Shown: positions 22,669-31,294 of the stretch, piece after piece
How positions within the stretch are numbered: position 1 is the stretch's first letter
How the letters are laid out: the number at the start of each line of letters is the position of its first letter
Program-made: the position numbers and the translations under genes
From: an uncultured Erysipelotrichaceae bacterium
Lineage (GTDB): Bacteria; Bacillota_I; Bacilli_A; Erysipelotrichales; Erysipelotrichaceae
Assembly (NCBI GenBank): GCA_946537255.1
Contig: CAMNFS010000011.1
Span: 1-42,857 of the forward strand
Reading direction: 5' to 3'
DNA: 42,857 nt
Notes under the pieces: generated by a model
Database searches by the model: none
Seen by the model: only the letters and a program-made list of their open reading frames with translations
What the model was told of the DNA's origin: nothing

Positions 22669-23640
22669 ATGAAAAAAGTCTACAAACACGATGAACGCAC
22701 CTTTGCCATTCTCAGGTTTCTGAGCGATGAAACCGATCCGGATCATTTTCTTTCTCTTCCGGCATTGATGGCAAGGCTGGAAGAAACGGGCATCCATTCG
22801 GAAAGAAAAGCGATTTACCGATCCGTTCACGCCCTGAAAGCAGCCGGTTTTGATGTCCGCTTTGTGCGCCGCAAGCCGCTTTCCGGTTATTATCTGTCCC
22901 GGCCGTTTTCTCCCTCGGAAATCCTGCTTCTGAGGCAGCTGGTCTCGGATTCCGTTTCCCTCAGTCAGAAAGAAAGTGAAACAATCCGGAACAAGCTGGA
23001 CCGGCTGATCAGCCCGTATGAAAAAGAGCTGCTTCCCCCTTCCATCGACGCGGAGGGAAAAACAGACAATACGGAAGTACTTGCCACTCTGGAAAAGACG
23101 GTACGGGCAATTGCCTCTCGGCATCTGCTGGAATTCCGCTACTATGATCTTTCCATCACCCGAAGAAAGCAGTACCGGAAAAACAACCGTCTGTACCGTC
23201 TGCTTCCCTGCGCAGTTGTTTCCAACGCCGGACGGCTCTATGCGGTATTCTATTCTCCCAAATATCAGAACTTCGCCAATTACCGGCTCGACAAGATGAG
23301 TACCGTGCAGGAAAGTCAGGAAGTGTGCGACCCGATCAGCTTCGACGCGAAACGATGGATCCAGCGATCCTTTCAGATGTATACGGGAGAAGCCGCCACC
23401 GTCACGCTGGACTGCGACAGCTCTCTGATTTCTCAGATCTATGATCAGTTCGGGACCGATCTCATTATTTCCAGGGTGGAAACCGACTGGTTCACCGTCA
23501 GTATCAAAACCTCCCTGACTCCCACACTGATCGCGTGGATTCTTACCTTCTATGACCGGATCACCGTAAGAAAACCGCAGGAGCTGATTGATCAACTGCG
23601 GCGGATTTCCGATGATATCAATCAGCGTTATCCGATATAA
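22669..23640 (+). CDS. WYL-domain transcriptional regulator
   Basis: A 323-residue regulator. Residues ~1-75 form a winged HTH in the DeoR/YafY style (AILRFLSDETDPDHF through RKAIYRSVHALKAAGFDVRF). Residues ~140-225 are the WYL domain (LEFRYYDLSITRRKQYR, LLPCAVVSNAGRLYAVFY, NYRLDKMSTVQ), followed by a WCX-like C-terminal extension. WYL domains sense nucleic-acid or nucleotide ligands in several defence and DNA-damage regulators. The frame is open for 79 codons upstream, but those codons overlap the divergent membrane-protein gene, so the ATG at 22669 is used. It probably forms an operon with the sirtuin 26 bases on. Confidence 0.9.
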   Translation: MKKVYKHDERTFAILRFLSDETDPDHFLSLPALMARLEETGIHSERKAIYRSVHALKAAGFDVRFVRRKPLSGYYLSRPFSPSEILLLRQLVSDSVSLSQKESETIRNKLDRLISPYEKELLPPSIDAEGKTDNTEVLATLEKTVRAIASRHLLEFRYYDLSITRRKQYRKNNRLYRLLPCAVVSNAGRLYAVFYSPKYQNFANYRLDKMSTVQESQEVCDPISFDAKRWIQRSFQMYTGEAATVTLDCDSSLISQIYDQFGTDLIISRVETDWFTVSIKTSLTPTLIAWILTFYDRITVRKPQELIDQLRRISDDINQRYPI

Positions 23641-23666
23641 AATAAAAGAAAAGAGAGGATACTGTC

Positions 23667-24401
23667 ATGAGTACACTGGAAGAAAAAATCGCACAGCTTC
23701 AGGACATCATCGATCATGCAAAACACATCGTTTTCTTCACCGGAGCCGGCGTCAGCACGGACAGCGGCATCCCCGATTTCCGCTCTCAGGATGGACTGTA
23801 TCATCTGAAATACAAATATCCTCCGGAGGAAATCGTTTCCCATCATTTCTTTGTCGAGAAACCAGAGGAGTTCTGGGAGTTCTACCGCGACAAGATGCTG
23901 AATCTCGATGCGGAACCGAATCTCACCCACCGCTTCATGGCAGAATGTGAAAAAGCCGGAAAAAGCCTTGGCGTTGTGACCCAGAATATCGACGGCCTGC
24001 ATCAGAAGGCCGGAAGCAGACAGGTCTATGAGCTCCATGGCTCCGTCCTGCGCAACTACTGTACCCGCTGCGGCGCTTTCTACGATGCCGCATATATCAA
24101 AAACAGCACCGGCATTCCGCATTGCGAAAAGGACGGCGCAATGATCAAGCCGGATGTGGTTCTTTATGAAGAAGGACTCAGCACCCCGGTCATCAACGGT
24201 GCCGTAGCCGCGATTCAGAGCGCGGATGTGCTGATTGTGCTCGGCACTTCGCTTGTGGTATATCCCGCCGCGGGATTAATCAACTATTTCTCCGGAAACC
24301 ATCTGGTGCTGATCAACCGGGATGTCACTCCGTATGACCGTAACGCGGATCTTCTGATTCAGGCAAGCTTCTCGGATGTCTTCCCAAAGCTCCATGTCTG
24401 A
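23667..24401 (+). CDS. cobB: NAD-dependent protein deacylase, Sir2 family
   Basis: A 244-residue class sirtuin. GAGVSTDSGIPDFRS at 26-40 and TQNIDGLHQKAG at 105-116 bind NAD, His124 in ELHGS is the catalytic base, and GTSLVVYPAAGL closes the Rossmann fold. The zinc ribbon has Cys132, Cys135 and Cys153, but the fourth position is Asp156 (CEKDGAMIKP instead of CxxCG), so the zinc site is atypical. It removes acyl groups from lysines and yields O-acyl-ADP-ribose and nicotinamide. GAGAGG precedes the ATG. Co-transcription with the WYL regulator is likely. Confidence 0.93.
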   Translation: MSTLEEKIAQLQDIIDHAKHIVFFTGAGVSTDSGIPDFRSQDGLYHLKYKYPPEEIVSHHFFVEKPEEFWEFYRDKMLNLDAEPNLTHRFMAECEKAGKSLGVVTQNIDGLHQKAGSRQVYELHGSVLRNYCTRCGAFYDAAYIKNSTGIPHCEKDGAMIKPDVVLYEEGLSTPVINGAVAAIQSADVLIVLGTSLVVYPAAGLINYFSGNHLVLINRDVTPYDRNADLLIQASFSDVFPKLHV

Positions 24402-24417
24402 ACATCTCCAGTCATGA

Positions 24418-24447
24418 AACAGCCGGCCTCTGCCGGTTGTTTCTTTT
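24418..24447 (+). terminator. Terminator of the WYL-sirtuin operon
   Basis: AACAGCCGGC and GCCGGTTGTT pair with one G-U wobble around CTCT, followed by TCTTTT, 17 bases after the sirtuin stop. Confidence 0.85.
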
Positions 24448-24496
24448 CCCGGATGATTTTAGAGCCACATACAGTCTGGATTATACTTCTGCAGAA

Positions 24497-24527
24497 GAAA
24501 AAAACTCCTGCGTCAGATCAGGAGGTT
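24497..24527 (-). terminator. Terminator of the CarD-like gene
   Basis: On the - strand CTCCTG (24524-24519), loop ATCTGACG, CAGGAG (24510-24505), then seven T residues. The TGA stop codon of the gene (24518-24520) lies at the loop-stem junction. Confidence 0.85.
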
Positions 24528-25027
24528 TTCTTACTGGAGATACGGCTGACTTCCTCTTCAAAGAAAGCCTTGCTTTCCTCAAATGTCATATTCAGAGCGA
24601 TACCGATTTCCGTGTACAGCAGTTTCTCAGCCTTTTTGAGGTACTCTGCGTCAATGCTCGCAAGCTTCTTATGATTCTTGGCCCGCTCATTATTTCTCAG
24701 ATAGGAGGTTTTGATGATACAGACCAGATCCTGAATTGAGTCGCCTTTCATAAGAGCAGCATACTGACTTTTCATATTGGCAGGCTTGGACGCGAGGGTT
24801 TCGATATCGGGAGCGCTCCGGATCAGATCATCGATCTGTTCCCGGCTGACAAGGTCTCTCAGATGACCGCCCTTGTTGGAAACCGGCACATGCATCATGA
24901 CCGAATTATCGGTGCTCCCGTAAGGAACAAGCACATAGCACTCTTCCCCGGAGAAATCACTCTTTCTGATATCCACAACCCGGCAGACATCCCGACGATA
25001 GACTACAATATCGTTTATTTTGTACAT
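24518..25027 (-). CDS. CarD-like transcriptional regulator
   Basis: A 169-residue protein with an N-terminal CarD/TRCF RNA-polymerase-interacting domain (YKINDIVVYRRDVCRVVDI near residues 2-20, then the beta-barrel through MMHVPVSNKG) and a helical C-terminal domain (residues ~75-169, ending with AEKLLYTEIGIALNM). CarD proteins bind the RNA polymerase beta subunit and stabilise open complexes at promoters. AGGAG precedes the ATG. The promoter overlaps a perfect palindrome, so the gene appears individually regulated. The hallmark C-terminal DNA-binding Trp is not obvious in this short form. Confidence 0.9.
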   Translation of the reverse strand: MYKINDIVVYRRDVCRVVDIRKSDFSGEECYVLVPYGSTDNSVMMHVPVSNKGGHLRDLVSREQIDDLIRSAPDIETLASKPANMKSQYAALMKGDSIQDLVCIIKTSYLRNNERAKNHKKLASIDAEYLKKAEKLLYTEIGIALNMTFEESKAFFEEEVSRISSKKTS

Positions 25028-25044
25028 TTACACGCTCCTTTCCT

Positions 25045-25065
25045 ATTTGTGATTATATCACAAAT
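25045..25065 (-). promoter_or_regulatory. Perfect palindrome over the carD-like promoter
   Basis: Arms ATTTGTGAT (25045-25053) and ATCACAAAT (25057-25065) flank a TAT centre. On the - strand the centre forms an extended -10, TGATATAAT, 18 bases upstream of the ATG. The symmetry over the -10 points to a dimeric repressor. TTGTGA/TCACAA half-sites resemble Rex or CRP sites but with a 5-base spacer instead of 6, so the regulator is unassigned. Confidence 0.75.
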
Positions 25066-25138
25066 GGTCCGTTTTCATGCAGGCAAATGCACCGGAAAGG
25101 GCTGTAACTGCAGACTGGAAGCGAAGTTATAGGGTTTT

Positions 25139-26359
25139 TCAGAGGATCTGAAGAACATAGAACTTCAGATATTCCGTCTCCGGAATGGCGGGATTTACCG
25201 GGTGATCCATGGCTGCCCCTCTTCGTTCCACAATCCGTAATCCTACCCCTGCCTCATCAGCGGCGTCCATCAGCATCCCTTCAAACGCAGCCCGGGGCAT
25301 GAAATGACTGCAGGAGGCAGTCAGAAGATACCCTCCCCGGGGCAGCGCCGCCATCGCAAGCCGGTTGATGCGCTGATACCCCGCTCTTGCGGAAGCTGCC
25401 GTACGGCGGCTTTTGGTAAAGGCGGGAGGATCGAGAACGATGACATCATAGTGTTTCCCACCCTGTCCAAGAGACTCAAGAAGATCAAATACATCAGAAA
25501 CCACAAAATCCATCCGGTCTTCCAGATGATTGCGGACCGCGTTGCTTTTTGCACAGGCAATCGCGGAGGCAGAGATATCCGCCGCCGTCACATGCGACGC
25601 TCCATCACGCGCCGCGTTCAGGGCAAAGCTGCCGATATGAGTACAGGTATCAAGCACCCTTCTGCCTCTGGCAAGTGTACGCAGAGTTCTGCGGTTATAT
25701 TTCTGATCCAGAAAGAAACCGGTCTTCTGGCCGTTTTCCACATCGATTTCATAGAAGATGCCGTTTTCTGAAATGATCTGCCGGGTGCTTTCCGGAAACG
25801 GCTGCCCGAAGTCATACCACCCCTTCTGCTGAGGCAGTCCTTCCTTGAGGCGAAGCGGCGATTCATTGCGCTCATAGATGCCCCGTACACACACGCCGTG
25901 TCCTGAAAGTTCCTGGATCAGAGCCTGATAGATGATATGCCGGCGCTGATCCATCCCGAATGACAATACCTCCGTCACCAGAATATCCTCGTATTTATCC
26001 ACCGTAAGGCCGCAGAGTCCGTCACTTTCCCCATGAATCAGACGCATGGATCCGGTCTCATCCATCACGGCATACCGATAGTCCAGGGCGTACCGGACGC
26101 GGCGTTCAAAAAAACTGTCCTGAAAGGTTTCATTGGCATTTCTGTCCAGAATCCGGATCCGGATTTTCGAGGCGCCGCTGTACAGGCCGCTGCCAAGATA
26201 TTTTCCCTTTGCGGAAAACACATCCGTCACTTCGCCATCCGCAATGCCTTCACTCTGTTCAATGATTTCATCCTCATACACCCAGGGATGACCAAGGCGC
26301 ACTGTCTTTTCCTGCTTCGGTGTGATCACCGCATAAGGAAATGTCCGTTTCTGTTTCAT
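25139..26359 (-). CDS. Class I SAM-dependent rRNA methyltransferase, RlmI/YwbD-like
   Basis: A 406-residue methyltransferase. Residues ~12-85 are a PUA-like RNA-binding domain (EKTVRLGHPWVYEDEI). An EEHEB-type linker follows, then the Rossmann domain with KTGFFLDQKYNRRTL, the SAM loop VLDTCTHIGSFALNAARDG and catalytic region VIVLDPPAFTKSR. E. coli RlmI makes m5C1962 in 23S rRNA; Gram-positive homologues such as YwbD are less studied, so the exact base is inferred. GGAAG precedes the ATG. It is divergent from the MBOAT gene. Confidence 0.9.
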   Translation of the reverse strand: MKQKRTFPYAVITPKQEKTVRLGHPWVYEDEIIEQSEGIADGEVTDVFSAKGKYLGSGLYSGASKIRIRILDRNANETFQDSFFERRVRYALDYRYAVMDETGSMRLIHGESDGLCGLTVDKYEDILVTEVLSFGMDQRRHIIYQALIQELSGHGVCVRGIYERNESPLRLKEGLPQQKGWYDFGQPFPESTRQIISENGIFYEIDVENGQKTGFFLDQKYNRRTLRTLARGRRVLDTCTHIGSFALNAARDGASHVTAADISASAIACAKSNAVRNHLEDRMDFVVSDVFDLLESLGQGGKHYDVIVLDPPAFTKSRRTAASARAGYQRINRLAMAALPRGGYLLTASCSHFMPRAAFEGMLMDAADEAGVGLRIVERRGAAMDHPVNPAIPETEYLKFYVLQIL

Positions 26360-26424
26360 CGCTTCTTCCTTTCCGATCTGCGGGTCTGACCATGACCTGC
26401 ACTCTGTTATTTCGGTATCCGCCT

Positions 26425-26433
26425 TGTTATAAT
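26425..26433 (+). promoter_or_regulatory. Extended -10 of the O-acetylation/RNA-modification operon
   Basis: TGTTATAAT ends 11 bases before the ATG at 26445. No Shine-Dalgarno sequence is present and the predicted leader is about 5 bases, so the transcript is likely leaderless. Confidence 0.6.
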
Positions 26434-26444
26434 AAGGGCTGTTT

Positions 26445-27842
26445 ATGGTATTCTCAAGTCTGACATTTCTGTATGCCTATCTGCCGATTGTACTGGCAGT
26501 TTATTTCGCTGTTCCGCTGCGCTGGCGCAATCTGGTCCTGCTGATTGTGTCCCTTTTTTTCTATGGCTGGGGAGAGCCGGTCTATGTTCTGATCATGATT
26601 GCCTCCATCATCATCAACTGGCTGTTTGGAAAAGGGATATCCGCGTACCGGGATAAGGACCGGAAACGGGCTGGAAAGCTGCTTGCGGTCTGCATGGTAT
26701 TCAACCTGCTTCTGCTTGGCTTTTTCAAATACTTTGACTTTTTCGCGGAAAACCTCAACGCGCTCGGACTTCATTTCATTCATCCTCTGCATCTTGGGCT
26801 TCCGATCGGCATATCCTTCTATACCTTTCAGACCATGTCCTATCCGATTGATCTCTACCGGCATGACACGGATCCGCAGAAGAGTCTTGTGTCCTTCGGT
26901 GCCTATGTATGCATGTTTCCCCAGCTGATCGCCGGTCCGATCGTGCGCTACACCGATATCGCAAAGCAGCTGAACTCCCGTACCATCACAGCGGAAGGAT
27001 TTTCCGAAGGAATCCTGCGGTTCATGACCGGACTTGCCAAAAAGGTGCTTCTGGCAAACAGTGTGGGACAGGTATATGAAAGCATCGCCGCCCTTTCCGT
27101 TTCCCAGCAGTCTGCTCTTACGGCGTGGCTTGGGGCCATCTGCTATACCTTTCAGATCTATTATGATTTCTCCGGGTATTCGGATATGGCGATCGGCCTT
27201 GGCAGGATGCTTGGCTTTGATTTTCTGGAGAACTTCAATTATCCGTACATCTCCCGGTCCATTACCGAATTCTGGAGAAGGTGGCATATGTCTCTGTCCT
27301 TCTGGTTCCGGGATTATGTATATATTCCCCTTGGCGGAAACCGCCTTGGCATGCGGCGTCAGATCTTCAACATCATGGTGGTCTGGCTTCTGACCGGATT
27401 CTGGCATGGCGCATCCTGGAATTTTGTTCTCTGGGGTGTCTTCTACGGCATCGTGCTGATCATGGAGAAGGTATTTCTGCTCAGACATCTCAGCAAAGCC
27501 CCGTCTGTTGTCTGTCACATCTATACCATGGTGCTGGTGATTCTCAACTGGGTGATCTTCGCGAATACGGATATTTCCAGGGGGTTCTCCTTTATCGGAC
27601 TGATGTTCGGATCAAACGGACAGCTCGCTAACGGCTATACCCTGTTCTATCTGCGGGATCATATCATCCTGCTTCTGGCTGCCCTTGTTGCCTGTACGCC
27701 TTCCGCCAGAGCCCGGCTCAGTTCTTTGAACATCAGATCCGGAAGAGTCCTGGCTCCGGTGCTTACGGTCGTGCTTCTTATCATCTGTACCGCTTTCATT
27801 GTCGATGCGAGTTATAACCCGTTTCTGTATTTCAGGTTCTGA
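26445..27842 (+). CDS. MBOAT-family O-acyltransferase (AlgI/PatA-like)
   Basis: A 465-residue polytopic membrane enzyme with about ten to twelve helices. RPIDLYR-like FYTFQTMSYPIDLYRHD, ISRSITEFWRRWHMSLSFWF, DYVYIPLGGNRLG and LTGFWHGASWNFVLWG, with the catalytic His in FWHG, are the AlgI signatures. MBOATs move acetyl groups across the membrane for transfer to an extracytoplasmic partner, here probably the DHHW protein encoded 6 bases downstream. The substrate, for example a wall or capsular polysaccharide, is not given by context. It is the first gene of a four-gene operon. Confidence 0.93.
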   Translation: MVFSSLTFLYAYLPIVLAVYFAVPLRWRNLVLLIVSLFFYGWGEPVYVLIMIASIIINWLFGKGISAYRDKDRKRAGKLLAVCMVFNLLLLGFFKYFDFFAENLNALGLHFIHPLHLGLPIGISFYTFQTMSYPIDLYRHDTDPQKSLVSFGAYVCMFPQLIAGPIVRYTDIAKQLNSRTITAEGFSEGILRFMTGLAKKVLLANSVGQVYESIAALSVSQQSALTAWLGAICYTFQIYYDFSGYSDMAIGLGRMLGFDFLENFNYPYISRSITEFWRRWHMSLSFWFRDYVYIPLGGNRLGMRRQIFNIMVVWLLTGFWHGASWNFVLWGVFYGIVLIMEKVFLLRHLSKAPSVVCHIYTMVLVILNWVIFANTDISRGFSFIGLMFGSNGQLANGYTLFYLRDHIILLLAALVACTPSARARLSSLNIRSGRVLAPVLTVVLLIICTAFIVDASYNPFLYFRF

Positions 27843-27848
27843 ATTCCT

Positions 27849-28967
27849 ATGAAAAGAAAAACACTGAAGAAATCTGTTGTCAGCACCGTGAATATCATTG
27901 CCTTTGTCGGATTGATATTCGGGTTTTCCATATGGAACGCGCTGGCCCCGAAAAAGACCGTAAGCTGGAATGAAAACCGCACCCTGGCATCACCCCCTTC
28001 CCTTTCCATCCAGCATATTCTGAGCGGAAGGTTCGATGATGACTTCGAAACCTGGTTTTCCGATCATTTTGTAAACCGGGACTTCTGGATTGAACTCAAA
28101 TCATTAACCCGCAGAGCGAGCCTCTGCATTGAAAACAACGAGATCTACTTCGCCAGGGGTGAACGGCTCGTTTCCCGCTTTGCGTCATTCCGTCAGGAAA
28201 CCCTCGATGCCAATATCGACCGGATTCAGGAATTTGCGGCTGAAAACCACGTTCAGGCAAATGTGCTGCTGGTGCCATCCGCTGTCTGGGGTGCCAAAGC
28301 TGATCTTCCCTTTGGCGCCCAGGATATCAATCAGGATGCCCTTCTGAAGGAAATTCAGGGAAAGCTCAGCGATCAGAAATGGATCCCGATCACGGACACC
28401 ATGACCAGAGACCCCGGGAATTATTTCCGTACCGATCATCACTGGAATGAAAAAGGAGCGTATCTTGGCTATGAGGCGATCTGCCGCGAGGTACTTGGCA
28501 GACAGCCGCAAAAGTTTGTGACGGAATGCGTCAATGAAAACTTCAGCGGCACGATGTATTCCAAGTCCGGTGCCTTCTGGACAAAGCCTGACAGGATTTA
28601 CCGCATCCTGCCGGAAAAACCATTTACGGCTTCCGTCAGTTTCGATGATGGAAAGACGCTGAACAGTCTGTACAGTGAAGAGCGGCTGCAGGAAAAGGAT
28701 AAGTACACATTCTATATCGACGGCAATCACGCCCTTACCAGCATTCATACAAGTAATGAGAATCATCGAAAAGCTCTGATCATCAAGGACAGCTATTCGC
28801 ATATTCTGATGCCGTATCTTGCGGCGGAATACGAAGAGCTGACTCTGGTTGACCTGCGCTATTACCATCAGCCGGTTTCCGGTCTGATGGATGAAACCAC
28901 CGATCTTTACTTCATTTACTCACTTGATAACTTTGCGGAGGATCCCAGCCTCGCATTCCTGAGGTAA
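27849..28967 (+). CDS. DHHW/AlgJ-like O-acetyl transferase partner
   Basis: A 372-residue exported protein anchored by an N-terminal helix (residues 10-30). After it come VSWNENRTLAS and the LSGRFDDDFETWFSDHF region typical of DHHW proteins. YFRTDHHWNEKGAYLGY near residue 197 gives the namesake Asp-His-His-Trp of an SGNH-like active site. IIKDSYSHILMPYLA probably supplies the GDS-like Ser. AlgJ/AlgX proteins receive acetyl from an MBOAT partner and esterify extracellular glycan. The start has no clear Shine-Dalgarno site and lies 6 bases after the MBOAT stop, suggesting translational coupling. Confidence 0.9.
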   Translation: MKRKTLKKSVVSTVNIIAFVGLIFGFSIWNALAPKKTVSWNENRTLASPPSLSIQHILSGRFDDDFETWFSDHFVNRDFWIELKSLTRRASLCIENNEIYFARGERLVSRFASFRQETLDANIDRIQEFAAENHVQANVLLVPSAVWGAKADLPFGAQDINQDALLKEIQGKLSDQKWIPITDTMTRDPGNYFRTDHHWNEKGAYLGYEAICREVLGRQPQKFVTECVNENFSGTMYSKSGAFWTKPDRIYRILPEKPFTASVSFDDGKTLNSLYSEERLQEKDKYTFYIDGNHALTSIHTSNENHRKALIIKDSYSHILMPYLAAEYEELTLVDLRYYHQPVSGLMDETTDLYFIYSLDNFAEDPSLAFLR

Positions 28968-28970
28968 GTC

Positions 28971-30314
28971 ATGAAACTGGATATTGTAAAAACCGGCATC
29001 AACGGGGAGGGCATCGCCTATCTCAACGGCAAACCCGTCTTCCTTCCCGGCGCGTTCCCAGATGAAACCGTCGATGTGATTCTCAAAGAGGAACAGGAAC
29101 GCTACGCCCGCGGAAAGGTCCGCTCCATTCTCGTTCCTTCGAGAGAACGGGTGGAATCTTCCTGCCTGGAAAAAGACTGTGACGGCTGTCCCTTCTACTT
29201 TCTCTCCTATCCCGCTCAGCTGAAGTACAAACGGCAGCTGCTCTGTGAAGCGGTATGGAAATACGGGCACGTACGGGAATCCTTTGTACGGGATATCAGA
29301 CCATCGCCCGAAGTCACCGGGTACCGCAGTTCCCTGAAGCTGCCGGTTCAGGACACGGAAACCGGAATCCGGTCCGGCATGTACCGCACCGGCTCCAATC
29401 ATTTCATTCCGATTGATACCTGTATCGCCCACGATCCCCGTCTGGAGGCGATCCGAAGAACCGTCATGGCCATCCTGCGGGAGGAACATTTCCCGGCATT
29501 TGATGGAAAGCACGGCCTGCGGACGCTTATCATGCGGCGGATCAGCGAACAGATTTCCATCGCCCTGATTACGGGAAATGATACCCTGAGCGGATCCTTG
29601 ATCGAAAAGCTCTCGGCGCTTCCTGAAGTGGTTTCGATTGTCCAGTCCGTCAATACGGAAAAGCACAGTCCCTACCCCTTCGGCAGCCGCTGCCGCGTCC
29701 TGTACGGAAGTGCCTTTCTGGAAGCCCAGTTCTGCGGTCTTTCCATCCGGCTGTCCCCGGAGTCCTTCTTCCAGGTGAATCTCAGACAGGCGGAAGCGCT
29801 GTACCGCATGGCGGTTTCCAAGATCGATCCCTGCGATGTGCTCTATGAGGCATACTGCGGAATCGGTGTGATGAGCCTTCTTGCAAGGGACAAAGCGAAG
29901 AAGATCTATGGCGCGGAAGCGATCGAGCAGGCCGTACAGAATGCCGCATGCAACGCTTCGGCTAACGGAGTTGAAAACTGTGAATTCCTCGTGGGGGACG
30001 CGGCGGAAGTGCTGAGACAGCTGAGCGCACAGACGAAAGTCGATACCCTGCTTGCGGATCCGCCCCGGACCGGCATGGATGATGCGATGATTGAAGCGAT
30101 TCTCTCTTCTTCGATCCGCAAGATTGTCTATGTCTCCTGCAGTCCCGCGACCCTTGGAAAAAACATCGGTGCTTTGAAAAAGGACTTCACGCTTCAGACC
30201 ATTCTCCCCTTTGACATGTTTCCCGGCACCCCGCATGTGGAAAGCATTTCCGTGCTTACCCGCAACGGAACCAGTGACCGGCAGAAAAAGAACAGACACA
30301 GAAAGCGCAGGTAA
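28971..30314 (+). CDS. rlmD: 23S rRNA (uracil-5)-methyltransferase, RlmD/RlmCD family
   Basis: A 447-residue TrmA/RumA-family enzyme. Residues 1-55 are a TRAM-like beta-barrel. Cys65, Cys70, Cys73 and Cys151 are the likely [4Fe-4S] ligands. The SAM domain shows ESFFQVNLRQAEALY, EAYCGIGVMSLLAR and LADPPRTGMD, and the catalytic Cys is in YVSCSPATLGKN near residue 385. The family makes m5U1939 and, in Gram-positive RlmCD, also m5U747. The gene starts 3 bases after the DHHW stop with GAGGT upstream and is co-transcribed with a pseudouridine synthase. Confidence 0.93.
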   Translation: MKLDIVKTGINGEGIAYLNGKPVFLPGAFPDETVDVILKEEQERYARGKVRSILVPSRERVESSCLEKDCDGCPFYFLSYPAQLKYKRQLLCEAVWKYGHVRESFVRDIRPSPEVTGYRSSLKLPVQDTETGIRSGMYRTGSNHFIPIDTCIAHDPRLEAIRRTVMAILREEHFPAFDGKHGLRTLIMRRISEQISIALITGNDTLSGSLIEKLSALPEVVSIVQSVNTEKHSPYPFGSRCRVLYGSAFLEAQFCGLSIRLSPESFFQVNLRQAEALYRMAVSKIDPCDVLYEAYCGIGVMSLLARDKAKKIYGAEAIEQAVQNAACNASANGVENCEFLVGDAAEVLRQLSAQTKVDTLLADPPRTGMDDAMIEAILSSSIRKIVYVSCSPATLGKNIGALKKDFTLQTILPFDMFPGTPHVESISVLTRNGTSDRQKKNRHRKRR

Positions 30315-30318
30315 AACC

Positions 30319-31203
30319 ATGCATTATGAAGTAAAATTCGGGCGTCTTGCCATTGATATCGACCGGAACTCTGATGGAATCATGCTCAATGATTTTCTGA
30401 AGGCATTTCACATTTCTTCTGCGAAGCGGAATGAACTGTTCACCCAGCATCAGATTACCCTGAACCGAAAGGACGCGGCCGTTTCCGATGTCCTTCATGA
30501 AAAGGACCATCTCGTCATTCAGATTCCCGATCAGAAAATCGACTACACCCCCAGTGAGCAGGAATGTGCGGTCGTATATGAAGATGATCTGATCTATGTC
30601 GCCCATAAGGATCCCGGACTCATCGTCCACGATGACAGGGAAATCTGTCTTGCCTCACAGGCCGCGGCTTTTCAGATGAATCACGGCATCATCCAGCCGG
30701 TCCGTTATATTCACCGGCTTGACCGGGAGACAACGGGTCTTGTGCTGTTTGTCAAAATTCCCCTTCTGCAGGGATGGTATGACGCGATGCTCGAGGAAAA
30801 ATGCATCGCCCGCCGATATCTTGCCATCACCGGCGGAAAAGGACACCGCGATCAGCGCTTTACCTACAACCAGAAAATCGGCAGAGACCGCCATCAGAGC
30901 AATGTCTACCGGTTCTCCGCTACCGGCAGGGATGCCGTGACGAAATGTGTGATTCTCGATCGGAAAAAAGACTGGCTTCTGTTCCGGTGTGATCTTGAAA
31001 CAGGGCGTACCCATCAGATCCGGGTTCATCTTTCCGGAAACCGGCATCCGATTATCAACGATCCGGTCTATGGCATTCCTTCCGCGGAATTTGAGCATAT
31101 GTGCCTCTGGGCGGATACCCTCATCATTCCGGATCCCTTTACCGGCGAAACGGTTACGGTAACCGATACGCCGAACCCGGATTTTTCCCGCTTTGTCTGG
31201 TGA
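30319..31203 (+). CDS. RluA-family pseudouridine synthase
   Basis: A 294-residue RNA pseudouridine synthase of the RluA/RluC/RluD group. An S4-like N-terminal region (LNDFLKAFHISSAKRNEL through HQITLNRKDAAVSDVL) is followed by the catalytic domain with VIYEDDLIYVAHKDPGL-type start, RYIHRLDRETTGLVLF carrying the catalytic Asp, and LETGRTHQIRVHLSGNRHPI. The target uridine is unknown. The frame opens earlier, inside rlmD, but the ATG at 30319 lies 5 bases after the rlmD stop with AGG upstream. It is the last gene of the operon, followed at once by a terminator. Confidence 0.93.
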   Translation: MHYEVKFGRLAIDIDRNSDGIMLNDFLKAFHISSAKRNELFTQHQITLNRKDAAVSDVLHEKDHLVIQIPDQKIDYTPSEQECAVVYEDDLIYVAHKDPGLIVHDDREICLASQAAAFQMNHGIIQPVRYIHRLDRETTGLVLFVKIPLLQGWYDAMLEEKCIARRYLAITGGKGHRDQRFTYNQKIGRDRHQSNVYRFSATGRDAVTKCVILDRKKDWLLFRCDLETGRTHQIRVHLSGNRHPIINDPVYGIPSAEFEHMCLWADTLIIPDPFTGETVTVTDTPNPDFSRFVW

Positions 31204-31226
31204 ACACGGTCTCCGTGTTCTTTTTT
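31202..31226 (+). terminator. Terminator of the MBOAT-RluA operon
   Basis: GAACACGG (31202-31209), loop TCT, CCGTGTTC (31213-31220), then six T residues. The stem overlaps the last two bases of the TGA stop codon. Confidence 0.92.
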
Positions 31227-31257
31227 CTTTCTTCCTGAACGGGATCATCCATAACCA

Positions 31258-31285
31258 AAAAAGACTCCTGTTTCCAGGAATCCCT
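31258..31285 (-). terminator. Terminator of the malQ-CpXC operon
   Basis: On the - strand ATTCCTG, loop GAAA, CAGGAGT form a 7-bp stem with one G-U pair, followed by CTTTTTT. Confidence 0.75.
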
Positions 31286-31294
31286 GCTTTTGGT

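Noticed and set aside
28920-30320. A long frame opposite rlmD.
   Set aside because: Antisense to a clearly conserved methyltransferase; composition is typical of a shadow frame.
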